From NCBI GenBank assembly GCA_013399855.1, contig VXAY01005255.1:928114-992113 (forward strand): 64,000 nt of DNA. Reading direction: 5' to 3'. This stretch comes from Oxyruncus cristatus. Taxonomy: Eukaryota > Chordata > Aves > Passeriformes > Cotingidae. The translations under genes were made by a program, and so were the position numbers. The notes beneath the pieces are model-generated. The model searched no databases. It was given only the letters and a program-made list of their open reading frames with translations, and had not been told where the DNA came from. Shown here piece after piece: positions 50,101 to 62,560 of this stretch (positions are counted from its first letter, which is position 1; each line of letters starts with the position of its first letter).

Positions 50101-53100
50101 GGAAGTCCAGCTCAGGAACTATTTCCGGTGGGCAGCATGGAGGATTCAGTCCCAGGCTTAAGTCCCTCTGCACAACCTACTTCAGCGCTATCATAACAAT
50201 TTTTGCAGCTCCCAATATATGCAGCTGCCCCCATACTATGCTCCAGGACAAACATTACATACTCAGGGTTTCATAGCAAACACAGCCCACATTATTTGAG
50301 AAATTTGCATCTGCAAAAAATAGCACCAGTTTCTGATGGCTAAAATAATGCCCCACGCACCTGGGCTGTGTGATTTACAATGTGGATCCAGCTGCTCTGC
50401 TCTGGAGGGGACTCCAAGGCACTCTATTCAGAGTCAATCCACACCACTTGGAAAGAAGCTGAGGATCATTTCCGAGAGCAAAAATATTTTGTAGTGTAGG
50501 TGCAGCCAACAAGAAATCCCAGCTGTAGCCCTGCCCCTGTGTCAGCTCTAATTCTTATGCCAGATGAGCAGGCCCTGTTCCTATAATGCTATTCTTATTC
50601 TGGCAACCCCTGGGACAGATCTCAGGTGTACCAAAACATCTTGCCTGGGGAAGGTGGGTGTCCTAAAACTGCCAGTTCAGGTGGGGCTCTACCACCTGAC
50701 AAAACCCTTCTGGTCCTTCCTTAAGGGACGTCCATAACTACTCTCACCCTTGCCCACCAGCGTTCAGGCTTTCACAGGGAGATGCGGGGACACCTGTAGT
50801 CAGTAAGAGCTGTCCCACCAAACAATTTGGTTTTATGACTTGACAGACTTCTGACCCTTCTCCCTTCCTTTCATCTTAATTTGCTTTTATTGCTATAAAT
50901 GCGTTCACATTTCTTTATGTCTACATGCTACGGAACACGTTTCCACTTGCCTCTGCACTGGAGCAGCCAGTCCCTTGGTTTTTAAGTAGCGATGTTCTAT
51001 AATAAACATCAATCCCATGAACGCAGCAGGAGGCTCCTGACAGTTTAATTATATTCCACAAGGCATGAAGTTCTCATTGTGCTCCATTTGTGATTTTTTT
51101 TTTTTTAAACCTGGAAAGGCAATTTTTTTGGTTGATTTCATCCATTTACAAGCCAAGGAGGTGTATTCCTTTGGGGTGCTGTGAAAGGTTGACCGCTTTT
51201 GCAGACATAGACAAGGCGTGGGGATTAACAGAGGATTGAGAGGACATGGCTCTCTGTAAATATAGCAGAGCAAACATCAATTTTAAATAACACTTTTCTT
51301 CGCAAGGTGCTTAGGTAGCATAAAAACACACACGTACAAAAGGGGGATAAAGCTGTTTCTATCACTGCTTTCTTGCCAGAAGGAAAACTAGAACCTTTAC
51401 AGATACAGACCCTGCTGTTAGCTCTGCACATTAACTGTAAAAATGAAATGAAAGTAATCAGCTTGGCAGAGGCTTTTCCCAGTGTTAAAAGTTAAAATGT
51501 GTCAGAAATCTGAATTATTAAATCTCCATCTATACATATATATTTCACCTGGTTTAAGTAATGTGAAGGTGTTTGCATCATCTTTCAGTTTAATGGTGAT
51601 TTCCTTTTCCTTACTTAACCTGTTTAAGAGATACTTAAGTGCCACTGAAGTAAATAACTCTCAAAACTTGCATTTCGTTAATCCATTCAAAATTTAACAC
51701 ATATTTGAAATACCACAGTGCTCATTTTGAACAATCTTTACGTATTTGAATGAGATATACCAATGTCTCCTTTATTTATGGGTATGATCTCGCTACTAAA
51801 ATAATGTCTCTTTAGACAAGCATTGTTATTATAGACAACCAGACATACTTGACAATGTTATTTAAGATAGGGACATTTCAAAGACATAGGAAAAGTCTGA
51901 ACTACGACTCTGACCCTTTCTTCCCAGGAACAGTCTTCTGTGGAAGATTTTGTTATTTCTGCCCCTTGATGGGAAACTTCACCACTGCCAGAGTCTTCAC
52001 CTCTGCTCCTCATCTACCTTATCCCCATGGGCTCACCTGGGCTTGACAGATCTAAATTCTCATCATGAGAATCCAAAACAACTTATCTTAAAGCGGTGCA
52101 TTATTTATTTAAAGGCAGAGGAGGGGAGGTCGACAGTGTCACTTTTGTATTTCTTTGTAATTCAAGGAGATCTGCTAGGTTTAAATCCAAGTTCCCTAAC
52201 CTCAGACAGGAAGAGGCACAAAACTCCTGGAGTGTCTCTCCTTCATTGATACCTCTGCTGCTACTTACACACTGGCTTTGTCTACTAAGCCAGAAAATCA
52301 AATAGATAAGTGATGCTCTGACTCCAGGCATTTGTGTAGAGAAGAACACTTCGTGAAACTTGGTTGGGTTAGTTGATTAGCTTCCATTTAATAGCTACAT
52401 TGTAAACAATAATTGATAACATTCTCCCTGACTGTACTTCACTTGAGTTATTTTTTATTTTTTATTCCATCTCTCAACTCTAAAAGCCTCCTTTTATTTC
52501 ACTTTATACCTTACACTGTTATAAAAATAATAAGTTCCTCTCAGCCAGCACAAGATCTGGAAGATGTGGGAGAAAAAAAAAGAAGGGACTAGAACGTGGA
52601 GAGTTCCAAGCACAACCTGCAAGTTCTGGGCAGCTCTAGCTAATGATGCAGTTAGAAAAAGCAGAACTTGATTGACATGGCACCCAAAAAATAGAGAACA
52701 GTTTAAGTTCTGAAGTGCCTTTCAAAGGAAAAACAGATTCTCCTGAAAAGCTTTGGAGACCCAGTCCAAAGAGTTGCTTTCCACACATTTGCCTAACTTA
52801 ATTTTGACAAGAAAGCAGTCAAAGACAATTCAAAGAAACTTGTAACATCTTGTTCCTTCCTCACTTCCTTTGAAGTTTCAATGGATTCTCCAAAAAAAAA
52901 AAAAAAAAAGAAAAAAAGAAACTACAGAGGAGAGATGCAGAAAGTTAGTTTCCAAATTACTTAGATAACATGTTGTCATCCACAGATTTCTTAGCTCTGT
53001 CCTGGTTTGTGGCTGCGCTACACTAAAAGCTCTGAGGCCTACTTGATGCTTCTGGGCTCTGTTACCTCTGTGTTGAAAACTATCCTCACTTGTGCTTTCC

Positions 53101-56100
53101 AACCTTAATAAAATGTAAACTTTGCAACAGGTTTCCATTTCAATGGAGGAGTAACTTGTGTTCCACATCTAATGATCTTGCTACTCTTGCTGCATGGCAG
53201 AGCTGGAGAAGAGAGTTCTGCTGGGGGATGGCAATGAATTGAGTCAAGCCTCTCAAGTTCCAGTGTTTTTTAAGAGAGCAAAGCATATATCAAAGCAGGA
53301 TTTTGCCAAGCTGCCTCCCCACTGTGTGCAATGTTTTTTCCCAGTGAGTAGCTGCTAGCAGAAGATTGCTAAATGGTACCCAATTTCTTTAAGCTCACTT
53401 TTTCTGAAGGCTCAGTGTTGGCAGATGGTTTGAAGAGCTACAGGTAATATGTAGTCAAAAAGAGCCTATACTGGTATGGGTTACTAAAAAAAAAAAGAAT
53501 TATTACAAGTTTGAGATGGCTGTGTTACTCCTTAGTGACATTTCTTTGGCCAGTAGCAGGAAAACTTTTACAGCCCTTCACATTGTCATGTAATACCTGT
53601 CCCCATAGGTTTTTAAAAAAGGCATAAAAATATAGTAAGACCAGAATTCTTGCTGTTCTTTTCTCTTATTAATTTCTTAAATATTTAGTACCCCTTACAA
53701 TATGAGGCACGGGATGGTCATTACTGCATCATTACTGCAATATGAAGTTACTTCTGAAAATGATGAATGCAATGGCCATTTTCTGGGAAATAAAGACGTT
53801 CCTCATGCTTTTGATAGGAATATAGAACCTAACATGAGTAAATCTTGACTCTTCCTGGACAAAGTTTGAAATAAGTCTCCGAAAGTACCTTTTTATGTGT
53901 GGCTTTCTTCTGCCCATGCAAATGAATGGGAAGACTGTCGACATTGGTCAAGTTCTACATTCTTCATACCCCCTCATCATTTCTCATAGTAAATAAAGGG
54001 ACAGTATGACTTCAGGGGGAAACATTAACAGATTTAAAAGCTTTGCAATGCAGATATAATGAAGGGAGGAGACTTCTCTCTAGTGGAGTGATAAATATGG
54101 AGATTGGATTAGAAAGCCAAAATGATAGCATTTCAGTTCACACTTCCTGCAGCCCACAATATTTTATCCAATTTGCTTCATCACTAGCTCCGTTTACAAA
54201 TGAAGAAGCCACATACCTCAGTATTTATAGGTCAGAGCTGCAGATCTATTTAGTGACATTATGAATACTGTAAATCAAGTCATATCATAAACTATGAAGG
54301 AGTTCAATGGCATAACAGTAAAAGGAGAGACAATTTATTGCCAGGTAGCAAAAAAAAATATTCTAGATTAGTTTTTTCTCTCTCCTAAAATGGATGTGTT
54401 GAGAGGACAGGAGAAGTACGATTAACATCCCTAGATGAAGCAGAACCTTCTGTGGGCAGCCAGGAGTGATGAGGTGAACCATTAGTATGATTCATTTTGA
54501 TAATTTTTTTCCCCCTGCCTTACCCCTCTGGTAAACCTGCCCTGGAAATAAACTGTGCAATTCCATTCAGTTCTACTAGAGGACATGGAAGGGAAAACAG
54601 ACAAAAGAACAGAGCGTGAAGCACTCGTGCATCAGTGTAGCCATTTTGGAAAGTTTTGTGTAAGTCCCTTACCAGCTGATGCTGAGCTCCTGTTTTAGGC
54701 CATCCAGTTTTGCTCCAGCACTTCTCAGGTTCACCCATCATCTGCAGCAAAAGGGATAGTGTAATTTAATGTTTCCGTGTCTCTGAACTGGGTGTATCCA
54801 CATGCTCTGAGCTACAGTCACTGACAGGAACATGGACTACTTGATTTGAAGAAAAAACTAACAAGTCAAAATAGGCTGACTGACATCTCTCCTTCCAAAT
54901 AGGTGTTTCTGGAAAAAAAGACGACCAGCTGATTTTAGGCGTCTCCTGAAAATTCCTTTTCAAAGCTTTTTAGGAGGAAACAATTCCTTGCAACAAAACA
55001 GCCACTGCTTGAAGGAGCATTTGTTGTTGATTTTTCTCTTGTAGCAGTCTTTGTCAAGTTAACACAGAAATATGTAAGGCATGCACCTGCCTAGGTGTTG
55101 CTCTCTGAGTTAAAATCTGATGCAATGATCTTGTTTAAAATTTGTGTTGTCTGGATTTCTAGGCCACATTTACTGCTAGAGGTCCTTTGAATTCAGTATT
55201 GCTCTTAACCCTGATTCCATGTTTGGTTTCCTGTGTCAGCATTCCCAGCTGGTAACAGTTATGAAATGTTAGCAGGAACAGCCATACGATACTTCATCCT
55301 CTGACTTTTCTGTCACTTCATGAGCTTTCATGTACACCCATATAGTAGTGTACCTGTGTCTTGCTGACAACTGTACAAAAATTAGTGCCTTGGGAACCCT
55401 GTTGTTTTTGCAGGAGTATTGTGTGTTTTTGGAACTAAGCCTGATATTCTATTTCTTTTTACATGTGTATTCCATTCATAGAATGGGATTTAATTTGCAT
55501 GGGCAAGATAGTCCTTACATGACCCCAGAGAGTAATAGTTGTAGTTAGAAAGGTACCATGCCTAAAAATTATAAAGCCTGAAACTTTGTTATTGTATTAT
55601 TTGTCCAAAAGTAGTTCATTTTGGTGTGTTTGGACTCCACATTTTCTAATACTAAGGGCTCCTGGCAATGGTTAGTTTCAGAGAATGATGATGTCTGGGA
55701 ACACCTAAACATCAGATTTGTTTATTGAATGGCAAAGCCAAGCTAGAGGTCGTCATCCTAATTAGTCACTGTGGAATCATGAAAAGTGGTTTTCAAAAGG
55801 CAACTCGAAGCTGTTGAAGTTTAGCTAAATGTAGGGTGTGTTCTGTGTTGACTTAAATAAGCAGTGTATTGAGCATTAAATACGAGGTAGTGAGTAGCCT
55901 TTAAGAAGGTGAGCCTTCTGTTTCCAAGGTGGAACATGAATTTCATTGCCAATTATGTGTTATTTATAGAAAGTTTTTTTACATTTAAATTCATGTCTGG
56001 CTAAAAGTGGAAATTGTTTGGGAAATACAACTTTGCAGTAAGAGCTGCTGCGTAGTTATGCCAGAACTTGGAGTACTCAGCTAGCACATTTGAAAGATGC

Positions 56101-56599
56101 TTGAACTTTGCTGCAGAACTTCATCAGTATTGAGACAAAAAATATGTCAGGAGCTATTGAAAGTGTCATTCTTTTTCTTAGTTTATTCTTACATTCCTTG
56201 GGCACAGACGTGTTTTGAATACATTGCGCTTTGAGTATCTGTGTGGTTGAATGTAAAGTTGAAAGTGCAAACAAAAAGGAAAATTAAGTGTTCAGGGTGA
56301 CAAAAGGGTGAAACTAAAAGGTATTAAGAAGAGGCAAGAAAAAACAAAATTTTCGACAGTGACTTCTCCTAAAACAGAATTCTTTTCCAAGTGAACCTGG
56401 GAGGAGAACATGCTGCTGGAGGCATCCAAAGCTAGTCTGGACCTGCATATATCAATACCATAGTATCTCAAATGAATAAGCAGTCAAGATACTTTTCTTA
56501 TGTACACACTGCTAATTTACAAAGAAAGAATATCTGATATCAAACATGTAAGATAATTCTGGCAGGAACTGGAAGATATTAAGCATTAGTTAATGGCCA
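47166..56599. other. Unique non-coding DNA, no gene recognised
   Basis: AT-rich DNA with an A18 run at 52892-52909 and slightly GC-richer parts near 47870-48250 and 50100-50830. Open frames are short and featureless. No CR1, RNA gene or paired splice signals recognised. Confidence 0.5.
52892..52909. repeat. A18 homopolymer with A-rich continuation
   Basis: Eighteen consecutive A bases, then GAAAAAAAGAAA. No coding-like sequence precedes it that would mark a processed pseudogene. Confidence 0.9.
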
Positions 56600-57425
56600 T
56601 TGATATTGAGACTGAATGCTGATGATCTCCATAAAAAATCTGGACCCTGGAAAGCAGTGGAAACTCACTTAGTTAGGACATGGCACCACACTGGGGGAGA
56701 TCTTGATATCCTGGTGGGTAGAGCTGCTATTCACAAGAACCATGACAGGATGGAAGAATCAGCTGAAAGAAGAAATGAAATTCAACAAATTAAAATACAA
56801 AATTCTGCTCCTGGGACAGGAAAACTCCATGCAACTGTGCAGGCAGTGAGCAAGGTACTAAAGGATCAACTTTGCCCAAAAAGATCAGGAGAAACTGGTA
56901 TACAGCAGGTTGAACGTGGGTCAACATCATGATGAAGACTACCACAGACTGGGCTATATTAGTAAGAATATAGCCAGGAAGTGTTTGTTCTCTTTTACTT
57001 GGCATTTGCAAGGGTCTGGGGGACATATTGTGTCCAGCTTTTGTCTTCCTAATTCGGGAAGGACATCAGTAAGGAAGAGAGGGTGAGGAGAACAATGCAG
57101 TGTCTGGGAAACATGATGAGTGGGGATAATCAGGGGCCTTGACTCAGTCAGCCTGTGAAAGAGAGGGTAAAACCAAGAGTTTCACTTCTTTCCTTTATTT
57201 TGCATAGGGACTGAGTAGGAAAAGAGAGATGGATGCTTTCCAAAGGTGCAAGGGCAAGAGGTGTGGTCACTAGCTGTGGTAAGGGAAACTTCACTTGGAT
57301 ATAGGGTGAAAAAATTCTTCTCAGAAATGTGATTCAGTACTGCACAAGGTTGTCTCAGGATGTCATGGAACACTTTGGAGACATCTGGCACCTGGTAGGA
57401 GGAGGCACCGAAACACCACACCTAA
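56600..57425 (+). mobile_element. Ancient CR1 LINE fragment
   Basis: A heavily decayed plus-strand CR1. Recognisable pieces, in order: AGGTTGAACGTGGGTCAACA (56908-56927, the LNVSQ-type segment) and TGGGCTATATTAGTAAGAA with TATAGCCAGGAAG (56950-56983). Then come CATATTGTGTCCAGCTTTTG (57023 on), CACTTGGATATAGGGTGAAA and AATTCTTCTCAG (57291-57323), and GTTGTCTCAGGATGTCATGG with TTTGGAGAC (57349-57382). These follow the order of CR1 ORF2 C-terminus to tail. The part before about 56790 is less certain. No frame survives beyond 110 codons, and no octamer tail remains. Confidence 0.75.
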
Positions 57426-58426
57426 TTGTGATGCAAGTCAAAGAAAGAAATTATTAATATGTTCAAAATAATGATAGTCTAAGGAAGATGTACAAGGATA
57501 TTTTCTCCTCTTGGTCTCGTAACTAGAACAAGAGCTGCCAATGAAAATAGAAGGTGGTAAACCCAAAAGTGATAAAAGCAGAGTTTATTCTTGCTTTATG
57601 AAATAATAGATAAAATATTGAAGCCACAGTTTTAAAAGACTGACACAGCTGTCTGGAGAGTTACAGGGAAAAAAAAAGAATAAGAAGAGCTTTATTCATT
57701 ACAGAAAAGGGGGATTGAGAAGAGAGATAGAACTCCACATTTTGGTTTTAAAGAAGTTATAGACATCTGAAACTCCTATGAAGTCTATGTCAGGGCAACT
57801 TATGCCTCAGCTGTCTGCTGCAGAATGTTTTCAGCAGTCCCAGACAAGAATTTATGGTTCTTGTGGTTTTAGGAAACTCAAAGCAATTCCTTACAAAGCA
57901 AGACATAAGTGCACACAAGTTTTTATAAAACAGGATTAAACTTTTCCTGCAGAAAGATGTGATATTCAATTCTATATGATATATAAAAGACTAAAAAGTA
58001 TTAACAAAGACATAAAGTAACAATCAAAGAAATTTTCTTTCCTTACAGCTAAAAGCCAAGGTCAGAAATTTTCTTTATTCATTAGATAATTGATCAATCC
58101 CAAAGGACTGAAATCCCTTTGCTTCCCCTAAAGCCATGTTAAGATCATAAAACTTTGCTAGGAAATATGAGCACAGGTGTTGCCAAACTACATCAAAATG
58201 TCATGTGCTACAAACACGACCAGCAGTGATGTTTGGGTCTTCGTCAACTTGAACTTTGCCTTTCCTGACTGATGTGAATCGAGTGCCTTCTCCTCTGAGA
58301 AATGCTTCTGCTTACTCCACTGGAACTCGGGGGCTCAGGAGTGCTTCTTCATCCCGGATGGGGTTTCCTGGCCCCAGGAAATGTGGATGACATCTGTGTC
58401 CTCAACGCTCTCCATGTTTCTTGCAG

Positions 58427-58559
58427 TCTATTTTTCATCAGGTAGAGCCCAGGTGTGGGGACGAGGAAGGACAAGGACACACTCCTCAGGTTCCCCAGAC
58501 TCCAGGGCTCCCCAAGACCACCACCAAGGGATTGCCCCTGGAGCACATTTGCCTAGAAG
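58427..58559 (+). other. Candidate unassigned exon (splice-signal supported)
   Basis: A 133-bp GC-rich block in AT-rich surroundings. It is preceded by a pyrimidine-rich stretch ending CCATGTTTCTTGCAG and followed by GAAG/GTAAGA, a strong donor. Two of the three plus frames are open across it: one reads SIFHQVEPRCGDEEGQGHTP onwards, the other runs from an ATG at 58381 to a stop just past the donor. No domain is recognised and no second exon was found. It could belong to a long non-coding RNA or be a chance coincidence of signals. Confidence 0.2.
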
Positions 58560-60958
58560 GTAAGAGAAGACACTGTGATTGATTTCTTCCTCTAATATAA
58601 AAATGGTGCAAATATTACTCAGTTTAGCACAGAATTTAAACACACCGAATTTAAATATGCATATACGTCTGAAGACATCATGAGGGCTATTTACATATAG
58701 ACTGGGGCCATTTGGACTATTGAAGCATCACTGCATACATGGACATTTCTTCACCTTTTGTTTGTAAAGAACTGTATGAAAGATGTAGCAAACCAGAAAT
58801 AATTAAGAAGTAGTTTGACTCAAAATAGAGGCTATCATAGGCTTACATGTCAAAGATACATCTTAACAAGAAGATAGAGATTTGTTCTACTGATTTTCCA
58901 CTACGACAAAAGGTAAACTGAAAAAAATGAAATCAATTAGGCTTTAGACCTGCAGCACTGGTGTTCCTAACTGTTGTCATGATGAAAGACCACAAAATCT
59001 TATTGTATTTCATGGCACTTTCAAAAATTCTGTCATGATCTATTTATTGGACTCATTTAAAGGCCTCGGCAGAACTCAGCACACTTCTACTGAAGATTAT
59101 GTAAAATATGAAATTATAAGGAGTAGTAAATATTCAAATTGATATAAAAACTATAAGATTTAAAATTCAGTATAATACTGCAATGAACATCTTGCAGGGT
59201 TTCACAATCTTATTGTTCCACCAGCTCTCTGAACTGTGGTCTGAAAAAGAACAGTTTAATTAAAAATGATACTATTCAAGATCTCAAGACTCACACTGGT
59301 ATTCAGATATTATGCTCTGGTGTTTGGACATGCTTACTGCCCTGGTTTAATTAGCAATCTGACAGCAATCTCCACACTTTAGGAAAGGGAACACTTCACA
59401 AGAAACAGTCAACAAGTTTGCTTGTGCACTTACGAAAAATTGCAAATCTATTTGGAAATTAACCTATGCACTCTCCCATCTCCCCTACAAATGATGTCTG
59501 TTCACACTACAGCCTTCAAAACACTACCTTTAAATTTGCTATGTACTTTACTTCTCCTGAATGAGTACATCTTTTCATAACTGGTGACTCATTCATTTCC
59601 CATATGTATTGTTTTTAAAATATCAGTTTCAGGGAAACACGTAGCATTACTTGAAGCAAAACAACATTCCTCTGATTTTTTTATTAATGAATGACTCTAT
59701 TGTAACAATATTAGCTGTACTGAAAGGTAAGGCAACATATGAGTTAACTATAGCAGTTCCTACAACTTTTTTACTTAATAGTCATGCAGAATTCTTTCAC
59801 TTCTAATTTTTTTGCCCATTGACACTATAATCTAGTGTATTCTTACTTTACTGCTGTTATGTCCTCATTTAACCCTTATAAATGTCTTTTTATCATTCAG
59901 TTTTGACTCTCCTTGACTTATGAAACTTTCAATAAACTTCAAGATGCCAAAGGTTCCCAGTTTTTACTGAAGATGCTCTTATTTTTTACAGTCCCTCTCC
60001 TCGTGGTGAGCATTCCCTGGAGAGAGATGTTTCAGGCAATTGGAAGGCTCAACATGAGGACATGTAAATGTTTAAATTACGGCTTGCAGATCAATGACAA
60101 GAAATAGGACATCTATTTCGGGTAACATTGTGGATTTATAGTTATGAGTCAAGGCTAATGCAAGGTGAACTCCTCCCTTTATGATCACTGCCACAAATGC
60201 ATTAGCTCATCCATGAATTTAAAAATCGACCTCCAGACAGTTAGTTGGTAATTTGGCACCTTGCTTTGATTGTATACAATTTAACAAAAGAACATCCAGC
60301 ACTAATTCAACAGTAATATTGCTTCTGCCTTTCAGGAATGATTTATTCATTTGGATATGATGTCCAAATTGCATTTTCTAAAGGAAGGGTGTTTATTTTG
60401 TTTGCAGTTTATTGCATTACTTCTCAAGGACATGACAAAGTAAAATTGTTGCTACTGATTATTAGATTGAATGCAAGTATGTCCTTAATGATAGTCCTCT
60501 GCACAGAAATCCCGAAGGGTGGACAAGTTAGTGGGAGAGTTGTTGTTGCACCACTCCTTCCGGCACATTACAACACACCTCATCTGGAAATGACTGTCCC
60601 AGCTATCATCCACATAAAGCAGACAGGAGTCTTGCACACCAGCATTGTAGACCCTGAAGAATTGACCAGATCTTTGTGCTGCTTCATACTTGCAACTGTA
60701 GTATGGGCATCTCAACATTTCTCAGGGTTCACCACGCAAGAGGCTCTGCCTCTTCTGTGCTGAGCTCCCTGGTAGTGCAGCCTTGTGCTGCTGTAGTATC
60801 AGAGCTGGTTTTTACCTGTAAAACAGGCTTAGGTTTGCCTAGTTCCTTCAGTAAGCAGCTGCCTCAGCTACACTGATGTACAGAATTGTATTGTACTGTG
60901 TTTCTCGACAGGAGCTCCTATCCTTATTCCAGTCCTAGAGGAAAGGGCTTTCCATTCC

Positions 60959-60980
60959 TCACCATTGCTTGCAATGGTGA
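60959..60980. repeat. Short near-perfect palindrome
   Basis: TCACCATTGC, spacer TT, then GCAATGGTGA: 10-bp perfect arms. It is within chance expectation. Confidence 0.9.
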
Positions 60981-61065
60981 TGTAAGGCACGACTTACTAT
61001 TATGTACAATCTTTTTATTGTTGGGCATAACTAAGAATTTAGACAGTGGATCATTGCACTTCTAT

Positions 61066-61143
61066 TTTCACATTAACAATATATATATTTTTATATATTT
61101 TTATATATTATATATATTTATATAATATTTCACATTAACAATA
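61066..61143. repeat. AT island flanked by 16-bp direct repeats
   Basis: TTTCACATTAACAATA occurs at 61066-61081 and again at 61128-61143. Between them lie 46 bases of almost pure A+T with ATATATTTTT units. The arrangement fits a local slippage duplication or a replaced insertion. Confidence 0.9.
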
Positions 61144-62540
61144 ACTTATCATTACTTTTTTAACTCATAACATAAGTGTTCAAGTGTCAGGGACTCCCTA
61201 CATTATCGACATTTCAGATGAATGATTCCTTAGTTATTGATTCTTCTCTCAGCTGACTCTTTCTGTCTAGGGTTCTCACTAGGCTTAGCCACTTGCTGTC
61301 TACATCCTATGGAAATTCACCACATTAATTATTGTCACTAAGACTGTCTAGGATGTTGGCACCCAAGTATTAACTAACAATCATTCGTGTCATACTTTGC
61401 AGCCATAGCCCTGCTGGATTTACGATAAAGAGCATTTCAAAAGAATATTCTCTAGAGGTGGTTATTTGTCCTGCTAAGAAGGTCATGCAGACGTGGGTCT
61501 AAAATGCAAACCTCTCTATAGCTGTGAAACTCACATCATCTCAGTGAGGGCTCAGCTCCCCCAGCATTGTGTGTTGGGTCTGCAAATCCATCTGGACCTG
61601 AAACAACCATTTGTGACTGCAGGTATACCTGATGAGAAAGGCTATCTTGAAGTCAGTTTTTACCTTTGTTTCCAAGTCAGGCAGATAAGTACCCCTATCA
61701 GTGAAAAAAAAACCAAAAAAACCCAAAAACAAAACAGGTGAGCAGTGCTATCTAATTCCAGCAAACCGGATGATATAAGGTGGTCAAGAAGGCACGTTGT
61801 CATTTAACCACAGGCAGTGTTAGGGTTTTCAGAATAATAGCAAACAGTGCTCTAGATGTCTGCTGGGACTATCACTGTGACACATCACTTGAAAGCCCAA
61901 GCTATAAGTATGTCAGCTAGGCATATTGATGCTCATTAAGTAAGCCTTGGTCAATCAAAGAAGGGAGTTAACTGACATCAGTGTAATATGGCTGATGTCT
62001 TGTGATTTAGTGTCTTGCAGCACTAAGGCTATCCAGCTCACTACTTACAGTGTGAGTGACCTGAGGCTTTCCTGCTGCTGATTTCCACAGATAACGAGTG
62101 GGGTGTCTGTGACCACCAGTCTTTCATTCAGGCTTCACCAAGCATTTGATGGGAGACTAGCTGGCAAGACAGTTTAGCTGCCAACTCAGCTGGGTAACCA
62201 AACTAAGTTGCAGAGTGGCGATAGAGGAGTAATCAGATATTACTGCTCACACACCTCTTTGAATGTCAATCTGCTCAATGGTACTCTAATTAAATGGAAA
62301 GCTAAACACTGCAAGAGTTTTAGCCTGGAGCAGGCTGATATTTCTGCTGGCTTCATAGGACTGGTGCAGGTAACTAGTGAGAGCACATCTGAAAGGATAC
62401 TGCAAGTTGGCCAGCAAAACAATTCCTGTCCTGGAATTGAACTGTTGCTGTACATATTCTCTTTCTCCAGTGGCTGCATGTGAACTGCTAAAAACAAGAA
62501 TGCCATCCAAAGGATTATTGTAATTTTTTTAGTTGTGATT

Positions 62541-62560
62541 TTTGTTTGTTTGTTTGTTTT
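62541..62560. repeat. (GTTT)n short repeat
   Basis: About four to five GTTT units within a T-rich stretch. A simple low-complexity repeat. Confidence 0.85.

Noticed and set aside
52892..52920. Poly-A run as the end of a processed pseudogene
   Set aside because: No gene-like or exon-like sequence precedes it on either strand and no flanking duplication was seen.
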